Below, one piece after another: positions 7,753 to 16,132 of a stretch of DNA of 49,591 nt. The position numbers and the translations under genes are program-made. The DNA lies in assembly GCA_017992695.1 (NCBI GenBank), contig JAGOOC010000020.1, forward strand, positions 1 to 49,591. Direction: 5' to 3'. The DNA is from Bacteroides sp. (lineage in GTDB: Bacteria; Bacteroidota; Bacteroidia; Bacteroidales; Bacteroidaceae). Position 1 is the stretch's first letter. Every line of letters starts with the position of its first letter. The notes under the pieces were generated by a model. The model was not told the origin of the DNA and searched no databases. It saw only the letters and a list, made by a program, of their open reading frames with translations.

Positions 7753-10428
7753 TTATTTGTAAATTAAACGCTGAGTGAGGCGAATCAGTTCTCCAATCCA
7801 CAGTACAACTGATGAAGAGGAGATAAGAATAAGCCATGTATGCCAGTCGAGTGGCTGGGTGCGGAAGACTGCTCCTCCGAACTGTACAATCAAAATTTGT
7901 CCGCCTAAAATGGCCAACACAACGAGTACCATGCCGTAAGATTTGAACAGGCCTTTGAAAGCCGAATCGGTAGTGCCAAACACACGGGCATTGAATAGGT
8001 TCCAAAACTGAAGCATCACAAAGAAGGTAAAGAAGATGGTGAGTCGGTGCACGGTCATACCTCCCTCGGCATTGGTGAAGTAGAAGATGAGTCCCATCAG
8101 CACCACTAAAAAGACAGTACCTACGCCAAGTATGTTGGCTCGCATCGGTTTGCTGATAATGAAATCGGTAGAACGACGGGGTTTCTCTAACATCACACTC
8201 TCACTGGGAGGGATAGAGGCTAGAGCCAGGGCAGCAAACGTATCCATGATGAGGTTCACCCAAAGCATTTGGGTCACGGTCAATGGCAATTCGGTACCGA
8301 CAAACGAGCCCAACAACACAATAAGCAACGCTACGAAGTTAATGGTAAGTTGAAAAACGATGAAGCGCTGAATGTTCTTATATAAAGAGCGTCCCCACAT
8401 CACGGCAGTGCCGATACTGTTGAACGAATCATCGAGTAGGGTAATATCACTGGCCTCTTTGGCTACAGAAGTTCCTGTGCCCATAGAGAGCCCTACTTGT
8501 GCATGGTTCAGCGCAGGTGCATCGTTCGTTCCATCGCCAGTAACAGCTACCACGGCACCCTTTTGTTGCAGCAGTTGCACCAAGCGTTGCTTGTCTGTGG
8601 GGCGAGCACGCGACATGATTTTTAAATCGACCACGCGTTCCAATGCCTCTTCATCGCTTAATTCGGCAAAGGCAACACCCGTAATGCGGTTGCGTTCGGT
8701 ATCGTCGGCACTCCACAGACCTATTTGGCGAGCAATCTCAGTAGCAGTACCCGGAGTATCGCCGGTTACAATTTTAATACCGATACCTGCCGATTGACAC
8801 TTGGCTACAGCAGCCGGTACATCGGGACGAATAGGGTCAGAGATGGCAACAACGCCCAAAAAGCTCAAATCGTTTCCATCGACCAAAGCGACACAGTCAT
8901 TGGAGGCATGTTCATCTACAATTTTGTAAGCAAAGCCAAGTGTACGCATGGCCATATTCTGGTAGGCGATCAGTTGGGCTTCGACCGTTGAGCGGTACTC
9001 AGTGCTATCCACACGTTTGCCATCGAGTATTACCTCCTTGCATTTTCCCAATACAATTTCGGGGGCACCCTTTATATAGATTACTTTTTTGCCTATTAGC
9101 GGCGACTGAACCAAGGTAGCCATAAACTTGCGTTCGGTCGAGAAGGTCAACTGATCAAGTATCTTGGCGTTCTCTCTTGTCTCCAAGTAATTGCGCTGTT
9201 GGCTGTTGAGCCACAACAAAAGTGCTACTTCGGTGGGGTTGCCTACACCTTTGGGTTTCTCTTCACCACCCATTTCTTCGAGAAAAGCGGTAGAGTTGAC
9301 ACTGATTCCTTCGACGATCAACTTGCTGATATCGTCGTCGACCAACTGTCCGCCCTGTTTCAGTCCGTAGAAATTAGGTTCATGCACCTGCATCAGGTTC
9401 TGCGTTAGTGTGCCGGTTTTATCGGTACAGATAACGGTGATTGCACCCATGGTTTCGCAAGCATGCATTTTACGCACCAAGTTGTTGGTCGAAAGCATGC
9501 GGCGCATATTGAGTGCCAAGCTCAGCGTAACGCTCATCGGCAACCCTTCGGGAACAGCCACGACGATCAACGTAACGGCCATCATAAAGTATTTCAAGAC
9601 GATTTGTGCAATTTCGAAGTAGTCAGCCCATCCTTGTACGTCATTGACAGCAAAGTAATGATACAGGTCTTTGGTGACGAAGATAAGAAAAGTGACTCCG
9701 GCTACGGTAAAGCCGATTTTACCAATCAGCTTGGCCAGCTTAGTGAGCTGAATGTTCAACGGGGTTGCCTCACCGCTCTGCTCGGTGCTCTGACGAGCTA
9801 CCTTGCCGATTTCAGTATGATCGCCCACGGATAACACTTTCATCATGCCGTGACCGTCTACTACAGTTGTTCCGCGCATCACCCGATTTGAGGCATACGT
9901 AGCCTCTTCATCAAACTCGGCTTCGTTTATCGTTTTAGTTATAACCGGTTCGCCGGTCAGATTAGACTCGTTGACTTGCAAGGAGATGGATTCTGTGAGT
10001 TCACCATCGGCAGGAATCTCTTCGCCGGTTTCAAGGGCTACGATATCGCCTACAACGACGTCTTTGCGCGGTATCTCTTGAATGCGTCCGTTGCGGATTA
10101 CCTTGACAAGCGTCTCTTCATTGACCGCGTTTAATAGGTCGAACTTCTTACCTGCATCGTACTCAAAGTAGAAACCAATACCGGTAGCCAATAAAATGGC
10201 CACTATAATTCCGATGGTCTCGGCATATTCGTTTTCAATAATAGAAATGATCAGAGAGAACAGCGCGGCAACAAGCAGTACTCGTACTACGGGATCTTCA
10301 AACTTTTCTAGATAGAGTTTCCACAGAGATGGACGTTTGGGAGGTGTCAACAGATTCACACCGTACTTCTCTCGATTTTGTAAGACCTCAGCGTCTGTGA
10401 GACCTAAATGATAATAATCATCTTTCAT
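7753..10428 (-). CDS. Calcium-translocating P-type ATPase (PMCA-like)
   Basis: This 891-residue inner-membrane P2-type cation pump, starting at the ATG at 10428, probably exports Ca2+. An in-frame GTG three codons upstream (10437) is a weaker alternative. Domains in order are: an N-terminal cytosolic segment, transmembrane pair 1-2, an actuator domain containing TGE ('NLTGEPVI'), the M4 motif 'VPEGLPMSVTLSLAL', the phosphorylation site CTDKTGTLTQN (Asp near residue 335), the nucleotide-binding domain with 'KGAPEIVL', the hinge TGDGTNDAPAL, then M5-M10 with 'NLIMDTFAALALAS' in M6. PEGL in M4 and N...D in M6 match PMCA/LMCA1 calcium pumps. I see no calmodulin-binding tail. It heads a four-gene operon with the HAD, ribF and CPBP genes. 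Na+ or Mn2+ transport cannot be excluded. Confidence 0.93.
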   Translation of the reverse strand: MKDDYYHLGLTDAEVLQNREKYGVNLLTPPKRPSLWKLYLEKFEDPVVRVLLVAALFSLIISIIENEYAETIGIIVAILLATGIGFYFEYDAGKKFDLLNAVNEETLVKVIRNGRIQEIPRKDVVVGDIVALETGEEIPADGELTESISLQVNESNLTGEPVITKTINEAEFDEEATYASNRVMRGTTVVDGHGMMKVLSVGDHTEIGKVARQSTEQSGEATPLNIQLTKLAKLIGKIGFTVAGVTFLIFVTKDLYHYFAVNDVQGWADYFEIAQIVLKYFMMAVTLIVVAVPEGLPMSVTLSLALNMRRMLSTNNLVRKMHACETMGAITVICTDKTGTLTQNLMQVHEPNFYGLKQGGQLVDDDISKLIVEGISVNSTAFLEEMGGEEKPKGVGNPTEVALLLWLNSQQRNYLETRENAKILDQLTFSTERKFMATLVQSPLIGKKVIYIKGAPEIVLGKCKEVILDGKRVDSTEYRSTVEAQLIAYQNMAMRTLGFAYKIVDEHASNDCVALVDGNDLSFLGVVAISDPIRPDVPAAVAKCQSAGIGIKIVTGDTPGTATEIARQIGLWSADDTERNRITGVAFAELSDEEALERVVDLKIMSRARPTDKQRLVQLLQQKGAVVAVTGDGTNDAPALNHAQVGLSMGTGTSVAKEASDITLLDDSFNSIGTAVMWGRSLYKNIQRFIVFQLTINFVALLIVLLGSFVGTELPLTVTQMLWVNLIMDTFAALALASIPPSESVMLEKPRRSTDFIISKPMRANILGVGTVFLVVLMGLIFYFTNAEGGMTVHRLTIFFTFFVMLQFWNLFNARVFGTTDSAFKGLFKSYGMVLVVLAILGGQILIVQFGGAVFRTQPLDWHTWLILISSSSVVLWIGELIRLTQRLIYK

Positions 10429-10465
10429 TAGAGCCACGTTAAATACATGTATTTAGTTAGGAGTG

Positions 10466-10473
10466 CAAAAATA
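10466..10473 (-). promoter_or_regulatory. Bacteroides -7 promoter element for the P-ATPase operon
   Basis: On the minus strand this reads TATTTTTG, which fits the TAnnTTTG consensus of the Bacteroides primary sigma factor. It lies 37 bases upstream of the ATG at 10428, a plausible distance. I do not see a good -33 TTTG. Confidence 0.45.
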
Positions 10474-10533
10474 CGATATTAAAATGGGATAATCGGTGAA
10501 TTCATTATTTTTATGAGCCGAACCAACATTGAA

Positions 10534-12219
10534 TTACGACAATAGAGAGGCCAACCGTTCCAACAAAAGCTTCGCTGATATCGGCTTGGTCATAAAATCA
10601 GTAAAACCATTCTCAAGAGCTCTCTTGCGGTCTTCGGGGTAGGCAAAAGCAGTCAGTGCAACAATGGGAATCGTCACTGAAAGTTGACGGATAGCTGCCG
10701 TAGCCTCGTGTCCATCGACTACAGGCATCTGTATATCCATTAAGATCAAATCCGGCTGTTGCTGTAGAAACATCGAAACAGCTTCTTCGCCATTATGCGC
10801 CCACAGCAGATGATACTTTGACGAAAGAATAGCTTCACACAAGCGGTAATTATCCTCCATATCTTCGGCTATCAGAATGGTTTTCTTTTCGCTGTTTGGT
10901 TTGTTTTCAGCCACGACTTCAGCGCTATCGGCTACCTGCTCTACTATTATTGTGTCACCCACCTCTTTAGGTGTAGTTTTTTGATAAAAGGGGATGGTAA
11001 ACCAAAAAGTAGAACCAACGCCTAAAACCGATTGTACACCAATCTTTCCACCCATTTTCTCTACAATTGTCTTACAGATGGAAAGTCCTAAGCCAGTGCC
11101 GCTTATCTCTTTTCCTAATTTCACAAACCGTTCAAAAACCAAAGATGTCTTCTCTTCGGGTATGCCCTTACCGTTGTCAACAACATAAAAGTAAAGTTCA
11201 TCTAAACGGTTCTCATAACCAAACCGAACAGTGCCTTGAGGCGTAAACTTAACAGCATTTGAAATAAGGTTTGAAATAACTTGAGCAATACGATTCCTAT
11301 CGGTACGAATCATGCATAAAGAGACCGGAGCATCTCTAACAATTTGGACCTGCGTTCCCATTTCGTCAGCTTTCATTCGAAATTGCTGTTCCAATTCCGA
11401 TGTCAGTAGATTTACATCCACATCTGAATAAACAAATTCGAGCGTACCAGCTTCAATCTTCGAAATATCCAGTATATCATTCACTAATTGAAGCAAAAGT
11501 TCGTTGTTCGCTTTCACGATTTCGAGATATTGTTGCCTCTCTTCATCTGTTTTGGCGATAGCAAGTATTTCAGAAAAGCCAATGATCGCATTCAACGGAG
11601 TGCGAATTTCATGACTCATATTAGCCAAAAAGGCTGATTTGGAGCGATCGGCATGCTCGGCTTTTTCTTTTGCTTCTTGAAGGGCCTGTTCGGCTTTTTT
11701 GAGCCGAGTAATATCATGAACAGTAAGCACCATTTGAGGTTTGTCATTGAGCAGCAAATAGGCTCCAGATAGCAGGGTATTACACTCAGTTGACTCCTCA
11801 TTGGAGGAGTAAACGATGAGCGAGGTTTCGAAATCAACAAAACTCTCCTTTTTTTCAAATGACTGGATCAGGGCAAGGCGTATCGGACAAATGGCACACA
11901 TGACATGTGAGCCACATCCGTTCTCGGCCGAAAGCGCATTGTTACATCTTAACAAGTCTCCTATCCGCTTCACTCCAGAAGTCTCGGTAGTTCCTGTATG
12001 AGTATAATAATTTGTTCTTAATACCTTGTGATCAGAATCGATCAAAAGCACATAGGCATGTACGTTTTTAAGTATAGCACGAGTTATTACATCTGTTTTT
12101 TCTAACTCAGCAGCCTTTCGGTTTAGTTTTTTTCGTAACAACTTCTTTCTATTTCGTTCAATTCCGAATACCGTTAGTAGAATAGCAAACAAAACAATTG
12201 CAGTGATTTGTATAATCAT
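10534..12219 (-). CDS. Hybrid sensor histidine kinase with Cys-rich PAS domain and receiver
   Basis: This 561-residue membrane-anchored signalling protein has one N-terminal transmembrane helix (residues about 3-19), a PAS-like sensor (about 45-175), a short coiled coil, an HisKA domain with phosphoacceptor H203 in SHEIRTPLN, an HATPase domain (N box 'NLISNAVKFT', 'DNGKGIPEEK', 'GTGLGLSI'), and a C-terminal receiver with acidic pair E452/D453, phosphoacceptor D495 in 'LMDIQMP', and Lys in 'MTKPIS'. The PAS domain contains four Cys (C92, C102, C108, C111) in the pattern GCGx4CxxCPIR, which could bind a metal or Fe-S cluster or act as a redox switch. There is almost no periplasmic domain, so sensing is cytoplasmic. 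There is no output domain, so a phosphorelay to another regulator is expected. The rubredoxin gene is divergent next door. Confidence 0.92.
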   Translation of the reverse strand: MIIQITAIVLFAILLTVFGIERNRKKLLRKKLNRKAAELEKTDVITRAILKNVHAYVLLIDSDHKVLRTNYYTHTGTTETSGVKRIGDLLRCNNALSAENGCGSHVMCAICPIRLALIQSFEKKESFVDFETSLIVYSSNEESTECNTLLSGAYLLLNDKPQMVLTVHDITRLKKAEQALQEAKEKAEHADRSKSAFLANMSHEIRTPLNAIIGFSEILAIAKTDEERQQYLEIVKANNELLLQLVNDILDISKIEAGTLEFVYSDVDVNLLTSELEQQFRMKADEMGTQVQIVRDAPVSLCMIRTDRNRIAQVISNLISNAVKFTPQGTVRFGYENRLDELYFYVVDNGKGIPEEKTSLVFERFVKLGKEISGTGLGLSICKTIVEKMGGKIGVQSVLGVGSTFWFTIPFYQKTTPKEVGDTIIVEQVADSAEVVAENKPNSEKKTILIAEDMEDNYRLCEAILSSKYHLLWAHNGEEAVSMFLQQQPDLILMDIQMPVVDGHEATAAIRQLSVTIPIVALTAFAYPEDRKRALENGFTDFMTKPISAKLLLERLASLLS

Positions 12220-12258
12220 AACTCACCTATTATTATTTTTAACCAGGTTTAGGTGAGG

Positions 12259-12266
12259 CAAAGATA
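12259..12266 (-). promoter_or_regulatory. Bacteroides -7 element for the hybrid histidine kinase
   Basis: Minus-strand TATCTTTG matches TAnnTTTG and lies 39 bases upstream of the kinase ATG (12219). The same octamer precedes several other genes in the window (ahpC, pepP-like, PfkB-family kinase). Confidence 0.5.
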
Positions 12267-12352
12267 ACCCTTTCTACTTAAAAAAAAGAAAGCTCGAACA
12301 AAAAAGTAACAAATTGTGTTGTAATTATAAGTATTATATTAAAACAAACATT

Positions 12353-12514
12353 ATGAAGTACATTTGCACAGTATGCGACTACATCTACGATCCAGAATTA
12401 GGCGATCCAGAAAGTGACATTGAACCTGGCACTGCGTTTGAAGACATTCCTGACGATTGGGTTTGCCCACTTTGCGGAGTAGGTAAAGAAGACTTTGAAC
12501 CGTATAAGGACTAA
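12353..12514 (+). CDS. Rubredoxin
   Basis: This 53-residue iron-only electron carrier has two knuckles, CTVC (C5 and C8) and CPLC (C38 and C41), that coordinate one Fe. The spacing is identical to classical rubredoxins, as are the conserved 'YIYDPE' and '[24 protein letters not shown]' framework residues. The start is the ATG at 12353; an upstream in-frame extension would add 13 unrelated residues. In anaerobes rubredoxin passes electrons to rubrerythrin, superoxide reductase or flavodiiron proteins for O2 and peroxide defence. It is monocistronic: a divergent kinase gene lies upstream and a strong palindromic terminator lies 20 bases downstream. Confidence 0.97.
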   Translation: MKYICTVCDYIYDPELGDPESDIEPGTAFEDIPDDWVCPLCGVGKEDFEPYKD

Positions 12515-12534
12515 CACAATTAACGGCTCAATAA

Positions 12535-12564
12535 AATGGCTAATGTTTATAAACATTAGCCATT
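12535..12564. terminator. Perfect 30-bp palindrome, bidirectional terminator
   Basis: The 30 bases are exactly self-complementary (15 + 15, centre TTTATAAA). They lie between the convergent rubredoxin (+) and Na/Pi cotransporter (-) genes, where they can terminate both. There is no long T tract on either side, so its strength as an intrinsic terminator is uncertain. Confidence 0.65.
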
Positions 12565-12584
12565 AATCGCAAAACGAACGTTAT

Positions 12585-14276
12585 CTATTTACGCTCTCTG
12601 ATGTCGCTACTTGCCTCTACCACGTTGACTACATAGTCGCCCAACTTTTCGCACTCTTCAATGATATCCATATAGTGTACTCCCATCTGATAACCATACT
12701 CTTTATTGTTCACATCCAGAACATTCTGATTCTTCAGCTGACTGCGGTAGTTATTGATCTCCTTCTCCAAGTTGAATGATTTATTCACATCGATACTTTG
12801 ATGCTCCGACCTTTCGAGGATAATAAGCATCTGTGTAATGGCATCATTCGTCAGACCCATCATAAAGTGTATGTGCTCGTATTGCCTTTCGGTAAAATCG
12901 AGGTTCACTTGACGTTTACGAACAATGGTGCGTGCCAGGTTATAGCAACTATCGCCAATACTTTCAATTTCGGTTACTTCGCGCAGCATAGCACGTATGT
13001 GCAACTTACTGTCAGAGCTTAAACGTCCTTCGGATACTTGATTTAAGTAATTAGCAATCTCCAGCTCCATGTTATCACTGATGTTTTCGTATTTTTCGAT
13101 GCGACTGAACAGCTTGTTAAAGTCATCGTCTTTTTCCGTATGAAGCAGGTCTTGCACCATGCCAAACATACGATGCGTGCGTTCGGCAAAAAGATGTATC
13201 TCTTTATGAGCCTGAAGGATAGAAAGTTCGGCAGTAGAGAGCATACCACTGGTAATGAAATGCAAGCGAGGCTCTTCATCCTCCTCTTTGGGACGAATAA
13301 TAAAACAGACAGTGCGCTCAATGAGCTTCACACACCAAACAAGCAAGAACACATTGCAAATATTAAAAACAGAGTGAAAAGTAGATAATTTATAGGAAAT
13401 AGCTACTTCGGGGCTACCCGGATAGAAAAAGGAGTCAACTATCCAGTTCACAAACTCCATGAACGGATGAAAGATTAACAAGACCCATACCACCCCAAAG
13501 ACATTAAAAACAAAATGAGCCAAAGCTGCTCGTTTGGCTTGAGAGTTGGCCGTAAGTGCCGCCAAGTTAGCTGTAATGGTAGTACCAATGTTTTCGCCTA
13601 ATACCAGTGCAGCTCCAAGCTCCAAACTGATCCATCCGTTTGCGCACATAATGAGCGTGATAGCCATAGTGGCAGCAGAGGCCTGCACAATCATGGTCAA
13701 CACCGTACCGATAAAGAGGAACAAGAGGATAGAGAAAAATCCCATATCAGTGTAGCTCTGCACAAAAGCAAGCATTTCGGGGTTTGCATTCAAATCGGGA
13801 GCATTCGACTTTAAGAACGAAAGCCCCATGAACAAGAACGAAAAGCCAAAGATAAACTCACCGATGTACTTGCGATTGCTTTTACCCGAAAAGATAAGGG
13901 GAAGAGCAAAGGCTAAGAGAGGAAGGGCAAAAGCGGCCATATCTACCTTAAAACCGAATACAGAGATAATCCAGGCAGTAACGGTTGTTCCAATATTGGC
14001 ACCCATGATTACACTGATAGACTGCCCCAACGTTAGCAGCCCGGCATTTACAAAACTAACCACCATTACGGTGGTTGCCGATGAAGATTGAATGAGAGCA
14101 GTAATCAACACTCCTGTCAAAACTCCCGTCAACCGATTGGTGGTCATAGCTGTCAGGATACTTCGCAGCCTATCACCCGCGACTTTTTGCAAACCCTCGC
14201 TCATTATTTTCATTCCGTAAAGGAAAAGCCCTAATGAACCGATGAGCTTTAAAAAATCATAAAAAGAATATTCCAT
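12585..14276 (-). CDS. Na/Pi cotransporter family protein with C-terminal PhoU-like domain
   Basis: This 563-residue protein has an N-terminal half of about eight to nine membrane segments with two inverted Na/Pi-cotransporter repeats. Both contain the QSS-type signature: 'ALIQSSSATTVMVVSFVNAG' with 'GANIGTTVTAW', and 'IVQASAATMAITLIM' with 'GENIGTTITAN'. Residues about 340-555 form a helical PhoU-like cytoplasmic domain with E/D-rich metal-binding helices ('EIESIGDSCYNL', 'EECEKLGDYV'). Such proteins take up phosphate, or in some bacteria are proposed to help export or balance it. The bacterial fusion length is typical. The gene stands alone between two terminators, and no Pho box can be judged by eye. 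Confidence 0.93.
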   Translation of the reverse strand: MEYSFYDFLKLIGSLGLFLYGMKIMSEGLQKVAGDRLRSILTAMTTNRLTGVLTGVLITALIQSSSATTVMVVSFVNAGLLTLGQSISVIMGANIGTTVTAWIISVFGFKVDMAAFALPLLAFALPLIFSGKSNRKYIGEFIFGFSFLFMGLSFLKSNAPDLNANPEMLAFVQSYTDMGFFSILLFLFIGTVLTMIVQASAATMAITLIMCANGWISLELGAALVLGENIGTTITANLAALTANSQAKRAALAHFVFNVFGVVWVLLIFHPFMEFVNWIVDSFFYPGSPEVAISYKLSTFHSVFNICNVFLLVWCVKLIERTVCFIIRPKEEDEEPRLHFITSGMLSTAELSILQAHKEIHLFAERTHRMFGMVQDLLHTEKDDDFNKLFSRIEKYENISDNMELEIANYLNQVSEGRLSSDSKLHIRAMLREVTEIESIGDSCYNLARTIVRKRQVNLDFTERQYEHIHFMMGLTNDAITQMLIILERSEHQSIDVNKSFNLEKEINNYRSQLKNQNVLDVNNKEYGYQMGVHYMDIIEECEKLGDYVVNVVEASSDIRERK

Positions 14277-14367
14277 CTATAATTATATTAATAGTTATTT
14301 GTTCTCTGATTGATTATACCTATATTTAGCAAACCTTATTCACTCTTTTAAAGACAGAACGAAACAG

Positions 14368-16032
14368 ATGTTACAAATTTATTGCAAAAATAATAATATT
14401 TATAGAGAATTCCCCATCGGCAGCTCACTTTCGGATATTTATTACGGTTTTAATCTTAATTTCCCCTATCCGGTTGTAAGTGCCAAAGTTAATAATCGTT
14501 CAGAGGGACTTAATTATCGTGTCTACAACAACAAGGATGTTGAGTTTCTCGATGTAAGAGATTCTTCCGGTATGCGCACCTATGTTCGTTCGCTTTGCTT
14601 TGTTCTTTTCAAAGCAGTCACCGAGCTCTTCCCCGACAGTAAACTATTCGTTGAGCACCCTATATCGAAGGGATATTTCTGCAACCTACGCATCGGACGC
14701 CCTCTCACACTCGAAGATGTAGCTGCCATCAAGCAGCGCATGCTGGAAATAGTAGCCGAAGACATCCCTTATCACCGAACGGAGTGCCACACCACCGAAG
14801 CCGTACGCATCTTTAGTGAACGCGGCATGAATGATAAAGTAAAACTGCTCGAAACATCGGGTTCACTCTATACCTATTATTATACACTGGCCGATACCGT
14901 TGACTATTACTACGGCAACCTGCTTCCAAGCACCGGTTTTCTTAAACTTTTCGATATCGTGAAGTACTATGACGGACTGCTGCTACGCATTCCCAGCAGA
15001 GAGAACCCCGAGGTGCTCGAAGAGGCAGTAAAGCAAGAGAAGATGCTCGACGTATTCAAAGAGTACCTCAACTGGAGCTACATCATGGGTATAAATAACG
15101 TAGGTGATTTCAATCTTGCCTGCCAAGACGGTCAGGCCACAGATCTAATCAATGTAGCCGAAGCCCTACAGGAGAAGAAAATAGCACAGATAGCCGATAC
15201 AATATTCCATCGGGGCGAAAATGGTGATCGGGTGAAACTCGTATTGATATCCGGACCGTCGTCATCGGGAAAAACAACCTTCAGCAAGCGGCTATTGATT
15301 CAGTTGATGACCAATGGGCTCAGGCCTTACCCCATTTCGCTCGACAATTACTTCGTAGACCGATCGGAAACCCCGCGAGATGAGAATGGAGACTACGATT
15401 ACGAATCGCTCTATGCGCTCGACTTGGAGCTTTTCAACGAACACCTGCAAGCGCTTCTTCGTGGCGAAGAGGTCGAGATTCCGCGCTATAACTTTATGCT
15501 GGGGAAGAAAGAGTATAAGGGTGACAAACTTAAAATCAGCGAACAGACCATTTTAATACTCGAAGGCATTCATGCCCTCAACCCCGAGCTGACTCCACAA
15601 ATACCCAGTCATCAGAAATTTAAAATCTATGTCTCGGCACTGACTACCATTTCGCTCGACGATCACAACTGGATACCGACAACCGACAATCGTTTGCTGC
15701 GACGTATCATTCGCGACTTCAACTATCGAGACTATTCGGCTCAGGAAACCATTTCGCGCTGGCCGAGCGTACGCGCCGGCGAAGATAAATGGATCTTCCC
15801 CTATCAGGAAAATGCTGACGTGATGTTCAACTCGGCACTGCTTTTCGAGTTTGCCGTGCTACGCTCTCATGCCGAACCCATCTTGACAAGCGTTCCGCGT
15901 AACTGTCCCGAGTATGCCGAGGCTGACCGATTGTTGAAATTCATCAAGTATTTCATTCCGATACAAGGCAAAGAGATACCACCTACATCGCTATTGCGCG
16001 AGTTTTTGGGAGGAAGCAGCTTTATCTACTAG
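14368..16032 (+). CDS. TGS / ThrRS-like domain fused to uridine kinase-like (nucleoside) kinase
   Basis: This is a 554-residue cytoplasmic protein. The first 60 residues resemble a TGS domain. Residues about 70-190 resemble the second additional (editing-associated) domain of threonyl-tRNA synthetase, including 'FVEHPISKGYFCNL' and 'YHRTECHTTEAVRIF'. The C-terminal half is a P-loop kinase of the phosphoribulokinase/uridine kinase family: Walker A GPSSSGKT at 296-303, 'PYPISLDNYFVDR', 'YDYESLYALDLELF', 'LEGIHALNP' and a lid 'RLLRRIIRDFNYRDYSA'. This architecture is widespread in Bacteroidetes, Firmicutes and Thermotogae as a 'nucleoside kinase'. The substrate is probably uridine or a related nucleoside. 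It is monocistronic and followed by a terminator hairpin. Confidence 0.88.
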   Translation: MLQIYCKNNNIYREFPIGSSLSDIYYGFNLNFPYPVVSAKVNNRSEGLNYRVYNNKDVEFLDVRDSSGMRTYVRSLCFVLFKAVTELFPDSKLFVEHPISKGYFCNLRIGRPLTLEDVAAIKQRMLEIVAEDIPYHRTECHTTEAVRIFSERGMNDKVKLLETSGSLYTYYYTLADTVDYYYGNLLPSTGFLKLFDIVKYYDGLLLRIPSRENPEVLEEAVKQEKMLDVFKEYLNWSYIMGINNVGDFNLACQDGQATDLINVAEALQEKKIAQIADTIFHRGENGDRVKLVLISGPSSSGKTTFSKRLLIQLMTNGLRPYPISLDNYFVDRSETPRDENGDYDYESLYALDLELFNEHLQALLRGEEVEIPRYNFMLGKKEYKGDKLKISEQTILILEGIHALNPELTPQIPSHQKFKIYVSALTTISLDDHNWIPTTDNRLLRRIIRDFNYRDYSAQETISRWPSVRAGEDKWIFPYQENADVMFNSALLFEFAVLRSHAEPILTSVPRNCPEYAEADRLLKFIKYFIPIQGKEIPPTSLLREFLGGSSFIY

Positions 16033-16070
16033 TTGCCTATAAAAGAGGAAGTCATGCGAACTAGCCATAT

Positions 16071-16120
16071 AGAAAGAGGAAGTCGTGCCAAAGTGTTCTT
16101 TAGCACGACTTCCTCTTTCT
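16071..16120. terminator. 18-bp stem-loop terminator between convergent genes
   Basis: Arms at 16071-16088 and 16103-16120 are perfectly complementary (18 bp) with a 14-base loop. It separates the + strand nucleoside kinase from the - strand sulfatase gene. A near-copy of the left arm (AGAGGAAGTCATGC) lies about 30 bases upstream, at 16044-16057, suggesting partial duplication of the arm. Confidence 0.75.
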
Positions 16121-16132
16121 GTATTCTACCTT

